DNA from: an uncultured Eubacteriales bacterium
GTDB lineage: Bacteria; Bacillota; Clostridia; Christensenellales; Aristaeellaceae
DNA length: 64,000 nt
Assembly (NCBI GenBank): GCA_902800625.1
Contig: CADCFG010000003.1
Coordinates: forward strand, 98,653 to 162,652
Direction of reading: 5' to 3'
Each line of letters begins with the position of its first letter. Positions within the stretch are counted from its first letter, which is position 1. Of the stretch, positions 1 through 7,902 are shown in pieces. The notes under the pieces were generated by a model. The model was not told where the DNA came from, did no database searches, and was given only the letters and a program-made list of their open reading frames with translations. Both the position numbers and the translations under genes were made by a program.

Positions 1-241
1 TGGCGATGGCTTCCATCACGATGACCTCCGCGTAGCTGGCCGAGGCCCCGATCAGCGTGAAGCCAATGTACTGCCCCGCCGAGGCCATGATCAGCGCGCT
101 GGCGATGGTGGCCTGCGGGGCCGTCATGCCGGCGTTGCGGGCCGATATGCCCAGGGCGATGGACACGGCGAAATAGCCCAGCATGATGGGGATGCCGTCC
201 TTCAGGCCCTTGAAAAACCACTTCTTCCGGTCGGTCAACAT
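1..241 (-). CDS. azlC: AzlC-family branched-chain amino acid permease, 3' end outside window
   Basis: This is the N-terminal 80 residues of an integral membrane protein; the rest lies beyond the left edge. The start MLTDRKKWFFKGLKDGIPI, followed by LGYFAVSIALGI and an SAGQ motif near residue 57, matches the beginning of AzlC, the large subunit of the AzlCD exporter of branched-chain amino acids and analogues. An AGGAGG ribosome site lies six bases before the ATG at 241. AzlD, normally the next gene, would be outside the window. The family call rests on the conserved N-terminus only. Confidence 0.75.
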   Translation of the reverse strand, partial: MLTDRKKWFFKGLKDGIPIMLGYFAVSIALGISARNAGMTAPQATIASALIMASAGQYIGFTLIGASASYAEVIVMEAIA

Positions 242-324
242 AGGTTTCCTCCTGTCGCTTTGCACAGGTATTATATTACACCGAATCCGTCAAATGTCAA
301 ATGAAGGTTGTCGAAAGAAGGCAT

Positions 325-352
325 GGAAAAGCCTTCCCGCAGGGGGAAGGCT
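325..352 (-). terminator. Rho-independent terminator for the small membrane protein gene
   Basis: A 9-bp GC-rich stem (AGCCTTCCC at 330-338 with GGGAAGGCT at 344-352) is followed on the minus strand by TTTTCC. It lies 16 bases after the stop codon at 368. Confidence 0.75.
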
Positions 353-367
353 CTGTCGCTTGCGCGC

Positions 368-793
368 CTACGCCCGCGCACGCCTGCGCCTTTGTTCCTT
401 TCCCAGGCTGAACAGGCTCCTGGCCGCCCAGGCGATGAAGTGCAGCGCGCAGATCACCACGGTGACGGCGAAGAAGCCGCCCATCCCGGCCACGATGTCG
501 CCGAAATCCATGTCGCCGGTGCCGGTGATGCGCTGGCCGATCTCGATGGCAAACGTCACCACAGTGAGCACCGTCAGCGCGTAGATCCAGGTGATGGCCA
601 TCACCCGGTTGCGGTTGGAGAGCCACTTGAACAGCGGGTACACCAGCATGATGAGCGCAAACCCCATGGCGCCGATCACCAGGAAGTGCAGCTCCTTGTC
701 GGAAAAGTTGGTTTCAAAACTGTCGTTCAGGGTCATAATATAGTTGTGCGCGCGGGTCATCCACGCCACCAGCATATGCAGGTATTTCGCCAT
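368..793 (-). CDS. Small integral membrane protein of unknown function
   Basis: The product has 141 residues and four hydrophobic segments, roughly residues 36-56, 67-87, 101-121 and 123-131. It ends in a strongly basic arginine tail and was not assigned to a named family. The start was placed at MAKYLHM because a GGAAAGGAC ribosome site precedes that ATG at 793; an upstream ATG eight codons earlier lacks one. The gene ends in TAG and is followed at once by a terminator, so it looks monocistronic. Confidence 0.65.
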   Translation of the reverse strand: MAKYLHMLVAWMTRAHNYIMTLNDSFETNFSDKELHFLVIGAMGFALIMLVYPLFKWLSNRNRVMAITWIYALTVLTVVTFAIEIGQRITGTGDMDFGDIVAGMGGFFAVTVVICALHFIAWAARSLFSLGKEQRRRRARA

Positions 794-960
794 AAATTGC
801 GTCCTTTCCGCCCGCATGGCGCGGGCACGGTATGTAGTTTAGATGCAATTTATGGCATTTGGGTTGCATGGGCAGCGCGCGCGGGTAAAGAAAGGTGGCC
901 TTTTCGACGCCCATAGGATGCCCGTTCGACGGAATTCGACACTGGGAAAAAGGCGCAGAA

Positions 961-992
961 ACGGGCCGGGCTGCCATGGCAGCCCGGCCCGT
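961..992 (-). terminator. 32-bp perfect palindrome, terminator of the M16 peptidase gene
   Basis: The sequence is an uninterrupted perfect palindrome centred on CCATGG, with arms ACGGGCCGGGCTGCCA. It lies 18 bases after the peptidase stop codon, and the minus strand continues with short T tracts. There is no formal loop; a 4-base loop would form by opening the centre. Confidence 0.7.
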
Positions 993-1009
993 GCAACGTT
1001 CATCGAGTT

Positions 1010-4000
1010 CTATTCCTCAAGCCCGTTCACGAACGCGAACAGCATCTCCGCCAACTCGCCGCGGGTGACGGCGGCGGGGTCGGCGGTCTCCACCGTGGCG
1101 GACACGGTATCGCCCATCAGGGTCGAGAACAGTCCCCACACGTCCTCCGGTGCGATGGGGGCGCTCAAGTCGGTGGTCGAATCGGCCAGGCCGTAGCTGG
1201 CGAAGGTGTCCAGCGCCTCCTGGGCATCCCTGCCGCCGCCGATCAACACATACGACGCAGCGTACAGATCGCCGTAGCTGGCGGGCTCGTCCACGCCGAA
1301 GGCGTCCCCGGCGGCCGGGGCCATGAAACCCTGCTCAAAGGCGAAGCGCACAGCCTCGTAGTGCGCGCTGCCCTCGGGAACATCGGTCAACTCCACCTGG
1401 GTGTTGTCCACCGCGCCGAAGGGATTGTAGATGGCGTCGAACATGTCGGCGTTCTCGTTGATGGCGGAGGCCGCGCCGGCGGTCAGCCGCGCGCCGTTGT
1501 CGCTCAGCTTCGCGTACAGCTCCGCGTCGGCCTTCACGGTCTCGGGCGTCATCTGCTTCAGCTGGCGCATGTAGTCCAGCTTCCGCGCCGGGTCCCGACC
1601 CTGCAGGGCGTCCAGCGCCGCGTTCAGCGCGCCGGTCAGTTCGCCCTCGGGCATGGCGTAGGCGGAATAGGCGTTCATGATATAGCCGTCCAGGGTCTCC
1701 TGGTCCAGCTCCATCTCCGCGATCAGCTCCGGCAGCTCGTCGTACAGCTGGAAGCTCTCCACCACGTTCGGGTCGCGATAGGCGTAGAGTGCGAAGTAAT
1801 CCTCAGTGGCATAGTTCTGCGGGGTGTACACGCCGTATTCGTCTCGCAGCATCGGCACCAGGAAGCTGTCGCTCACCAGGCCGCACAGCGCATTCAGGCC
1901 GCCGTCAAAGGCCTCAAGGCCCACCGCGGACAGGTCGCCCGCCAGCAGGTTGTACTGCACGCCGCTTTCAATGATCAGCGCCTCCGTCTGCTCCGGCACG
2001 GGGAGGTCGTACGCCACGGGGGTAATCTCCCGCTCATCCAGGGAATCCAGGAAGGCATCCGCCAGGTCGCTGTTCAAAGCGAGGCTCTTCTCGTTGCCGG
2101 CGAACATCGTCACGGCGTTCGTGCGGTTGTTGAAGTAGGCCTGGATGCCCTGCAGCTTCGCCACGGCGGCGTCCGGGTCGTCGGCCAGCATCTGCTCCAC
2201 ATCGCCCAGGAACGCATAGTAATCCAGGCCCGAGGAATAGCTGCTGTAGGCAAAGAGCTCCTTGCTGCGGGCCAGGGTCCTCAGCAGCAGGGTAGTGGCG
2301 GGATCGGCGGTGATGGAGCTCTTCATGCCCGAGCGGATGGACTGCACCTGCTCCAGCAGCTTCGCCGGGTCATCCACCTTCGTGTCGAAGATCAGTTCCC
2401 GCACCAGGTCATAGCCCGCGGCCAGGTCGTCGTCCAGGGCGATCCACCGGGCGCACAGGTAGGGGTGATAGCCGTCCGCGCCGTCCCTGGGCAGGGCCGG
2501 GAAGATGTTGCCGTTGTACAGGTAGCGGCTCCACAGATTCGCCAGCTCCGCGCGGGTGTGCGCGGCGGTGTCCAGCTCGCCGATCATGTCGGTGTACAGG
2601 GTGAACCAGTGGATGTCCTCCTGCTCCAGCCCCGCGGCGTCCAGGTAGATGTTGGCCTGGCTGACGCCGTCCACGGCCGCGATGGCGCTGATGTGGCGGA
2701 TGTTGCCGTCATCGTCCGTGGCGTCGGCCACGGTGTAGGCCTTGATCTCCTCGGGCAGGGATTCCACGGTCACGGCCTTCAGCTGGGCCACGTACTCGGC
2801 GGAGTGATCCTCCGGCGCGGGGGCGTTGGTGGCCTCGACGATTTCGGCGATCTCCTCCTCGCTCATGCCCGCCTTCAACCCGGCCAGCTGGTCGGCCAGC
2901 TGGGCGTCGTGCGCCTCCTTCGCGCCGGGCTCCGGATAGGTGGTCACCAGCGCGGTGGTCCGGCTGTCCAGCAGCCAGTCGGAGACGGCCCTGGCGTACA
3001 GGCCCTGGCCGTTCCATTCGTTCAGGCTAAACAGGCCGTCCTGGTAGTCCTGATGATCCCAGGGGTTGCCGCTGGTGGCGTACCGGCTGATCATGGGCGC
3101 GATGAGGCTGTCCACGGGATCGCTCTGCTCCCGGGTCAGCCGGGCGGAGATCTCCAGCGAGGCCGCCACGCCGTCCACCAGCTCCTGGGGGAAGCCGTTT
3201 TCGGCCACCTTGGCCAGCTCCTCGTCCACGATGGCTTTAAAAGTCTCCGCGTCCCCGGGATCTACGTTGTTGGCCCAGAACACGATGGCGTCCTCGGGGC
3301 CGTCCATCTCGATGTAGGCGCCGAAGCTGCCGTAGGGGATGGTCTCCTTCAAGCGCTGCTGGAAGTCGGAAGCGCTGGCCACGAACAGGTCGGTCAGCGT
3401 GTCCAGGACCAGCTCGTCCTGCAGATTCTGCCTCAGGCCCGGGCACACGAAGGCATAGTAGACCGTGGAGGCGTGCTCGGTGCTGGCGCCGGCCTCCACC
3501 GGGAAGGGCAGCGACTGCACCACCGGCTCGGTGATGGGGGTGTAGCCCGCGTCGTCCCGGGAGAACTCCCGCTTCTCATACTGACTGAAATAGCCGTCCA
3601 GCAGCTTCAGAAAGGCGGCGTAGTCCTCGAACTGGCCGTACAGGTAGGCGGCGCAGTTGGAGGGATGGTAGTAGCGGTCGTGGTAGTCCTTCAGCGCCTC
3701 CCAGGTCATATCCGGGATGTGTTCCGGGTCGCCGCCGGACACGTTGCCCACCATGGAGCCGGGGAACGCGGCCCAGCGCATGTTGATGCTGGCCTGCCGC
3801 TGCAGGGTCATAGCGCCCAGCATCTCGGAATACACGGTGCCCTCGATGGTCAGCGGGTCGTCCGCGCTCTCCAGCCGATAGCGCCAGGCCTCGGTGCGGA
3901 AGATGCGCTCATTCTCCATGATGATGGGATAGAAGCAGGCGTCGGTGTAGAACTCCGCCAGCTTCAACAGCTGCGCCTCGGACAGGCTGGCGATGGGATA

Positions 4001-4423
4001 GGTGGTGTACCACTGGGCCGTCATGGCATTCAGGAAGGTATTGTAGGTCTGATAGTCCAGGTTGAAATACATCTGCTCGCCCGGATATTTCTGCGAGCCC
4101 TGGATGGTGGCATGCTCGAACACATGGGGCAGGCCGGTGTCGTCGATGGCCTCGGTGAAGAAGGTCAAATCGAAGGCCCGGTTGGTGTCGTCATTGGCGA
4201 TGTAGAAAAGCTGCGCGCCGGTCTTCTGGTGCTCGAAGCGGTAGATCACGGCGTCCATCAGCGGGTAGTCGCGCGTCTCGACCACCTCGAAGCCCTCCAC
4301 GACGTCGCCGATCTGCGGCAGCGCGGCGCTCTCGACGGCTTCGGCGGGCTCGGCCAGCGCCGCGGGCGCGAGGCCCAGCAGCATCGCCAGCGCGAGCAGC
4401 ATGGAAATCAGTCCCTTGTTCAT
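1010..4423 (-). CDS. Secreted M16C-type zinc metallopeptidase with SLH-like C-terminal repeats
   Basis: The 1,137-residue product has a signal peptide ending at ALAEP (about residue 24). It carries the inverted zinc motif HVFEH at 100-104 and a downstream VYSEMLG glutamate at 201, the third metal ligand in the pitrilysin/presequence-protease family (M16C). Such enzymes degrade peptides in a closed two-half chamber, and the length fits two halves plus an extra C-terminus. The last 120 residues show two segments like S-layer homology repeats (YEAVRFAFEQGF and AVTRGELAEMLFAF), suggesting cell-wall attachment. An AGGAGG ribosome site precedes the ATG and a sigma-A promoter lies at 4470-4498. The family is clear; the substrate is unknown. 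Confidence 0.9.
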   Translation of the reverse strand: MNKGLISMLLALAMLLGLAPAALAEPAEAVESAALPQIGDVVEGFEVVETRDYPLMDAVIYRFEHQKTGAQLFYIANDDTNRAFDLTFFTEAIDDTGLPHVFEHATIQGSQKYPGEQMYFNLDYQTYNTFLNAMTAQWYTTYPIASLSEAQLLKLAEFYTDACFYPIIMENERIFRTEAWRYRLESADDPLTIEGTVYSEMLGAMTLQRQASINMRWAAFPGSMVGNVSGGDPEHIPDMTWEALKDYHDRYYHPSNCAAYLYGQFEDYAAFLKLLDGYFSQYEKREFSRDDAGYTPITEPVVQSLPFPVEAGASTEHASTVYYAFVCPGLRQNLQDELVLDTLTDLFVASASDFQQRLKETIPYGSFGAYIEMDGPEDAIVFWANNVDPGDAETFKAIVDEELAKVAENGFPQELVDGVAASLEISARLTREQSDPVDSLIAPMISRYATSGNPWDHQDYQDGLFSLNEWNGQGLYARAVSDWLLDSRTTALVTTYPEPGAKEAHDAQLADQLAGLKAGMSEEEIAEIVEATNAPAPEDHSAEYVAQLKAVTVESLPEEIKAYTVADATDDDGNIRHISAIAAVDGVSQANIYLDAAGLEQEDIHWFTLYTDMIGELDTAAHTRAELANLWSRYLYNGNIFPALPRDGADGYHPYLCARWIALDDDLAAGYDLVRELIFDTKVDDPAKLLEQVQSIRSGMKSSITADPATTLLLRTLARSKELFAYSSYSSGLDYYAFLGDVEQMLADDPDAAVAKLQGIQAYFNNRTNAVTMFAGNEKSLALNSDLADAFLDSLDEREITPVAYDLPVPEQTEALIIESGVQYNLLAGDLSAVGLEAFDGGLNALCGLVSDSFLVPMLRDEYGVYTPQNYATEDYFALYAYRDPNVVESFQLYDELPELIAEMELDQETLDGYIMNAYSAYAMPEGELTGALNAALDALQGRDPARKLDYMRQLKQMTPETVKADAELYAKLSDNGARLTAGAASAINENADMFDAIYNPFGAVDNTQVELTDVPEGSAHYEAVRFAFEQGFMAPAAGDAFGVDEPASYGDLYAASYVLIGGGRDAQEALDTFASYGLADSTTDLSAPIAPEDVWGLFSTLMGDTVSATVETADPAAVTRGELAEMLFAFVNGLEE

Positions 4424-4469
4424 AATAGCCTCCTGTAAACAATCATCTCTTCTGATGTGCCATGCTGCT

Positions 4470-4498
4470 ATTATACCAGCTTTTACCCCCGTTGTAAA
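4470..4498 (-). promoter_or_regulatory. Sigma-A promoter of the M16 peptidase gene
   Basis: On the minus strand, TTTACA (4493-4498) and TATAAT (4470-4475) are separated by 17 bp, about 47 bases before the start codon. Confidence 0.75.
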
Positions 4499-4534
4499 TT
4501 TCCTGCGTTGTCAAAGCGCCCCAAATGTTGCGAA

Positions 4535-4568
4535 AAAGGACCTCCCCGCCATGGCGGGGAGGTCCTTT
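4535..4568 (-). terminator. 34-bp perfect palindromic terminator of the HTH/TPR regulator gene
   Basis: The arms AAAGGACCTCCCCGCCA form a perfect palindrome with no loop. On the minus strand it ends in CCTTTTTCG. It lies 8 bases beyond the stop codon of the gene at 4576-5613. Confidence 0.8.
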
Positions 4569-4575
4569 GTGCGGC

Positions 4576-5613
4576 TCAGCCGTCCGCTTCGCCCTCCAGC
4601 CGGGCGATTTCCCGGCGGTGTATGTCCACGGCCTCGCCCTCGGTGACGTTCCAGTCGTCCCGCATGATCTCCATGATCCGGCGGTGCATCCCTGCGGCCG
4701 ACGCGTTGTCGCCCAATATCTCGTAGAGCTGGGCGGCGGACTCCTCCGGGTCCACGAAGCGTGGCGACTTCCTGAGCGGCATGGCCTTCAGCTGGTTCTC
4801 CAGCGCCTCCCGGAACCGGCCCAGCTTCGCCAGCTCGTCGGCGTAGTCGGCCCAGACCAGCCAGTTCTCCGGCTCCCGCGCCGTCATGCGCTCAAACCAG
4901 GCCATCGCGCCGGGCAGGTCGCCCTCCGCGCGGCTGATCTGGCCCAGGTACATCTCGCAGCGCCAGTCGTCCCGCACCCCGCGCATACGATCGACATACG
5001 CCCGGGCCTCCTCCAGCCGCCCGTCGGCGATCAGCAGGTCGATCAGCCACATGCAGGCGCGGGGGTCGCCGGGATGTCCGTCCACAAAGCCCTTGTAAAA
5101 GTCGATCAGCCGGTGGTGGTTGGTCCAGTACCAGTCCTGGTGAACGCCCTTCTCCGCGTCGAATATGGCGTTGTGGGCGTCCTTCGCCTCCGGGTTCAGC
5201 GCCAGCGCCTCCCGGGCCAGCGGCGCGGCCAGCTCGTGGTACTCGTCCGCGCGCTTGTTGTAGAGCTGCGCCAGCAGCAGCGTGGCCCGGGGCCGAGCGG
5301 TTTCGTCCTCCCGCCGCTCCTTCAGCCAGCGCTCTGTCTGGACAAACTCCGCCTCCGGCAGGAAGCGCACATCCTCCAGCATGTTTTCGATGCGGTCGAA
5401 CCGCGCGTCGTCGGTCATGGAGAACAGGCCGTCGATGGTCACGCCCAGCAGCACCGACAGCTCCGGCAGCAGCTGGATGTCCGGCATGCCCACGCCGTTT
5501 TCCCACTTGGACACGGCCTGGGGCGTCAGGTTCAGCTTCTGCGCCAGCTGCTCCTGGGTCATGCTCTTTTGAAGGCGCAGCGAGCGGATCCGCGCGCCGA
5601 TGTCGGTTTTCAT
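4576..5613 (-). CDS. XRE-family regulator with C-terminal TPR-like helices
   Basis: The 345-residue protein begins with a complete HTH_3 domain (residues 5-60: IGARIRSLRLQKSMTQEQLA then TPQAVSKWENG). The remaining 280 residues are helical and aromatic-rich, with repeated A-x-x-L/W-x-x-D patterns like tetratricopeptide repeats, as in peptide-sensing and stress regulators of Firmicutes. The start at 5613 has an AGGAGGC ribosome site; codons further upstream have no Shine-Dalgarno sequence. The promoter at 5644-5672 is overlapped by a long inverted repeat, which would fit autoregulation. The target genes are not evident from the sequence. Confidence 0.85.
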   Translation of the reverse strand: MKTDIGARIRSLRLQKSMTQEQLAQKLNLTPQAVSKWENGVGMPDIQLLPELSVLLGVTIDGLFSMTDDARFDRIENMLEDVRFLPEAEFVQTERWLKERREDETARPRATLLLAQLYNKRADEYHELAAPLAREALALNPEAKDAHNAIFDAEKGVHQDWYWTNHHRLIDFYKGFVDGHPGDPRACMWLIDLLIADGRLEEARAYVDRMRGVRDDWRCEMYLGQISRAEGDLPGAMAWFERMTAREPENWLVWADYADELAKLGRFREALENQLKAMPLRKSPRFVDPEESAAQLYEILGDNASAAGMHRRIMEIMRDDWNVTEGEAVDIHRREIARLEGEADG

Positions 5614-5643
5614 GGTTGAAGCCTCCTCGCTGTTGATGCTTCC

Positions 5644-5687
5644 ATTATAAACGCCCCGGCCATCGTTTCCAATGACCGGGGCGTTGA
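5644..5687 (-). promoter_or_regulatory. Promoter of the HTH/TPR regulator with overlapping inverted repeat
   Basis: On the minus strand TTGGAA (5667-5672) and TATAAT (5644-5649) are 17 bp apart. An imperfect inverted repeat (CGCCCCGG-CAT near 5651-5662, AATGACCGGGGCG to 5686) spans the spacer and -35, so it may be an operator. Confidence 0.6.
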
Positions 5688-5751
5688 GTGGGGGCGAGGG
5701 TTGGTTGAACGGTCCCCTGTCGCCGATTCTTATTCCCGACGTTCCGGGGCC

Positions 5752-5845
5752 GGGCGGGCGGCGCAACGCCGCCCCTACAGGTTGACAGGTTCAGCCGCGC
5801 GGCAGCAGCTATTCCTACTCCCTACTCCCTGCTCCCTGCTCCCTG
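5752..5845. repeat. Intergenic repeat: GC-rich hairpin plus CCCTACT/CCCTGCT iterations
   Basis: A GGGCGGCG-CAA-CGCCGCCC hairpin ending in CCTACAGG belongs to the same family as 10366-10396 and 16450-16530. It is followed by short iterations of CTCCCTACTCCCTGC at 5814-5845. These iterations run into the aminotransferase gene and encode its last residues and stop codon. Confidence 0.65.
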
Positions 5846-7015
5846 GATCCCCTTCAAGAACCGCTCCAGCCGGTCCATGGCCTCGGAGAGGTTCGCCAGG
5901 GACGAGGCGTAGCACATGCGCACAAAGCCCTCGCCGCCGGCGCCGAAGGCGGTGCCGGGGATGGCGGCCACGTGCTCCTTCAGCAGGAACTGCTCGCAGA
6001 ACTCGGCGCTGGTCATGCCGGTGGACTGGATGCTGGGGAACATGTAGAACGCGCCCCGGGGCTCAAAGCACTCCAGGCCCGCGCCGCGCAGCTTGTCCAA
6101 CAGGAAGCGGCGGCGGTAGTCGTAGTCCTTGCGCATCATCTCGATGTCCCCGTCGCCGTCCTTCATGGCCTCCACCGCGGCGTACTGGCTGGTGGTGGGA
6201 GCGCACATGATGGCATACTGGTGAATCTTCAGCATCTGCCGGATCAGCTCCTGGGGCCCGCAGACGTAGCCCAAACGCCAGCCGGTCATGGCATAGGCCT
6301 TGGAAAAGCCGTTCACCAGCAGCGTGCGCTCCTTCATGCCCTCGATGTTGGCGATGGACACGTGGTGAACGCCGTAGGTCAGCTCGGCGTAGATCTCATC
6401 CGACAGCACGATGATGTTGGTCCCGCGCAGCACCGCCGCCAGGGCCTCCAGGTCGCTGCGCTCCAGGATCGCCCCGGTGGGGTTGTTCGGGAAGGGCAGG
6501 ATCACCATCTTGGTGCGGGGCGTGATGGCGGCCTTCAGTTCCTCGGCGGTGAGCCGGAACTCGTTTTCCGCCCTGGTCTGCACGTACACGGGCACGCCGC
6601 CCACCAGCTCCACGATGGGGCCGTAGCACACGAAGGACGGCACCGGCACGATCACCTCGTCGCCCTGGTTCACGATGGCGCGCACGGCGATGTCGATGCC
6701 CTCGCTGCCGCCCACGGTGACCACCATCTGCTTCATGGGGTCATAGTCCAGGGCGAAGCGGCGGCGCATGTAGGCCGCGATCTGGCGGCGCAGCTCGGCC
6801 AGGCCGGCGTTGGAGGTGTACTTGGTGAAGCCCTTCTCCAGCGCGTAGACGCCGGCGTCGCGGATGTGCCAGGGGGTGACGAAGTCCGGCTCGCCCACGC
6901 CCAGGGAGATGGCGTCATTCGAGTCCATATTCTCCAGCAGGTCGAAGAACTTGCGGATGCCGGAGGGGGCGATGCCCTTCACACGGCTGGAAAGCGCGGA
7001 ATCATAGTCGATCAT
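5822..7015 (-). CDS. PLP-dependent class I/II aminotransferase
   Basis: This 397-residue fold-type I enzyme is like the PatA/AspC group that transaminates aromatic or other amino acids. Visible motifs are NNPTG (177-181), DEIY (206-209), the Schiff-base lysine 239 in GFSKAYAMTGWR, and a C-terminal arginine region. The length is normal. Its ATG overlaps the TGA of the upstream Lrp-type regulator by four bases, so the two genes are translationally coupled and the regulator probably controls this enzyme in response to an amino acid. The last residues (QGAGSRE) and the TAG stop come from a simple intergenic repeat. Substrate specificity cannot be read from the sequence. Confidence 0.92.
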   Translation of the reverse strand: MIDYDSALSSRVKGIAPSGIRKFFDLLENMDSNDAISLGVGEPDFVTPWHIRDAGVYALEKGFTKYTSNAGLAELRRQIAAYMRRRFALDYDPMKQMVVTVGGSEGIDIAVRAIVNQGDEVIVPVPSFVCYGPIVELVGGVPVYVQTRAENEFRLTAEELKAAITPRTKMVILPFPNNPTGAILERSDLEALAAVLRGTNIIVLSDEIYAELTYGVHHVSIANIEGMKERTLLVNGFSKAYAMTGWRLGYVCGPQELIRQMLKIHQYAIMCAPTTSQYAAVEAMKDGDGDIEMMRKDYDYRRRFLLDKLRGAGLECFEPRGAFYMFPSIQSTGMTSAEFCEQFLLKEHVAAIPGTAFGAGGEGFVRMCYASSLANLSEAMDRLERFLKGIQGAGSRE

Positions 7016-7494
7016 ACAAACAACACCCTCTCTTCCTGCTCGGGGAGCTTGGCGAACAGGTGGTTCTTCTCCTTGTACTTCTTGAGAATGAAGTGGGTGG
7101 CCGTGCCGGTGACGCCGTCGATGACGGCCAGCCGCGCGTGCACGAACTCCGCCACGGCGCGCAGGCTGCGGCCGGTGATGGTCACGGCCAGGTCGTAGGC
7201 GCCGCTCATCAGGTACAGGCTCTCCACCTCTTCATACTGGTAGATGCGCTCGGCGATGCGGTCGAAGCCGTCGCCCCGCTGGGGCGCGATGCGCACCTCG
7301 ATCAGCGCCGTCACCAGCTCGTCGTCGGTCTTGGTCCAGTCCACCAGCGCCGGATAGCCCAGGATGATGTGGTTCTTCTCATACTCGGCGATCTCCGCCG
7401 CCACGTCGGCCTCCTCCCGACCCAGCATGGTGGCCAGCTGCGCGGGCGTCAGCCGCGCGTCCTTCTCCAATAAGCTCAAAAGCTCGGTGTTCAT
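7012..7494 (-). CDS. Lrp/AsnC-family transcriptional regulator
   Basis: The 160-residue protein has an N-terminal winged helix (about 5-50: LLSLLEKDARLTPAQLATML) and a C-terminal RAM ligand-binding domain (about 70-145, including SLYLMSGAYDLAVTI). Lrp-type proteins form octamers and sense amino acids. The ATG at 7494 is preferred because AGGGCGG lies seven bases upstream; an in-frame TTG at 7500 is an alternative. It shares an operon with the aminotransferase, with a four-base stop/start overlap. Confidence 0.92.
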   Translation of the reverse strand: MNTELLSLLEKDARLTPAQLATMLGREEADVAAEIAEYEKNHIILGYPALVDWTKTDDELVTALIEVRIAPQRGDGFDRIAERIYQYEEVESLYLMSGAYDLAVTITGRSLRAVAEFVHARLAVIDGVTGTATHFILKKYKEKNHLFAKLPEQEERVLFV

Positions 7495-7902
7495 GTTCAA
7501 ACCGCCCTTTCGTGTGCAGTATTGGCTATATTATAGTTGGTTTTCGCTGGAAGGTCAACCGCAAAAGGCAGGACTGAGCGTTCAGAGTTCAGCGTTTAGA
7601 GTTAAGATTGTGCGGCGCAACGCTGCCCCCGCCGAAAAACACGGCCACTATCCCTATTGCCTATTGCCTCTCCACCCCAAAACCTCAAACTACCGTCAAA
7701 CTGCCAGTGGGCGCAAGCGAAATTGCCCAAATCATGCCTCTTTTCAACCAAAAACTCAACACGCCATGCATTGCGCATTCAAAGGTGTTGTGGTATAGTG
7801 ACATTCGGATTAACTCTGCAAGATCGCGGCGCGCGGCGAGGGCCGCAAACGGTTTCTCCGAAAAAGCGCCCGCGCAACCCATATTTTCACGGAGGTGTTA
7901 TC
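7495..7902. other. 408-bp gene-free region with degenerate repeats and the glgP promoter
   Basis: Short repeat fragments are visible: TTCAGAGTTCAGCGTTTAGA near 7577-7596, a GCGGCGCAACGCTGCCCCCGCC remnant near 7613-7635, and CCCTATTGCCTATTGCC near 7651-7668. They match the style of intergenic repeats elsewhere in the window. The right end carries the promoter at 7771-7799. The frame open from 7657 is not taken as part of glgP because it covers this repeat material and has no ribosome site. Confidence 0.6.
7771..7799 (+). promoter_or_regulatory. Probable promoter of glgP
   Basis: TTGCGC (7771-7776) and TATAGT (7794-7799) are spaced by 17 bp, about 100 bases before the GTG start. The -35 match is weak. 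Confidence 0.5.

Noticed and set aside
1361..4438. 1,025-codon open frame on the plus strand opposite the M16 peptidase
   Set aside because: It is a GC-rich shadow frame. The opposite strand has a signal peptide, zinc motif, ribosome site and promoter; this frame has no recognisable domain.
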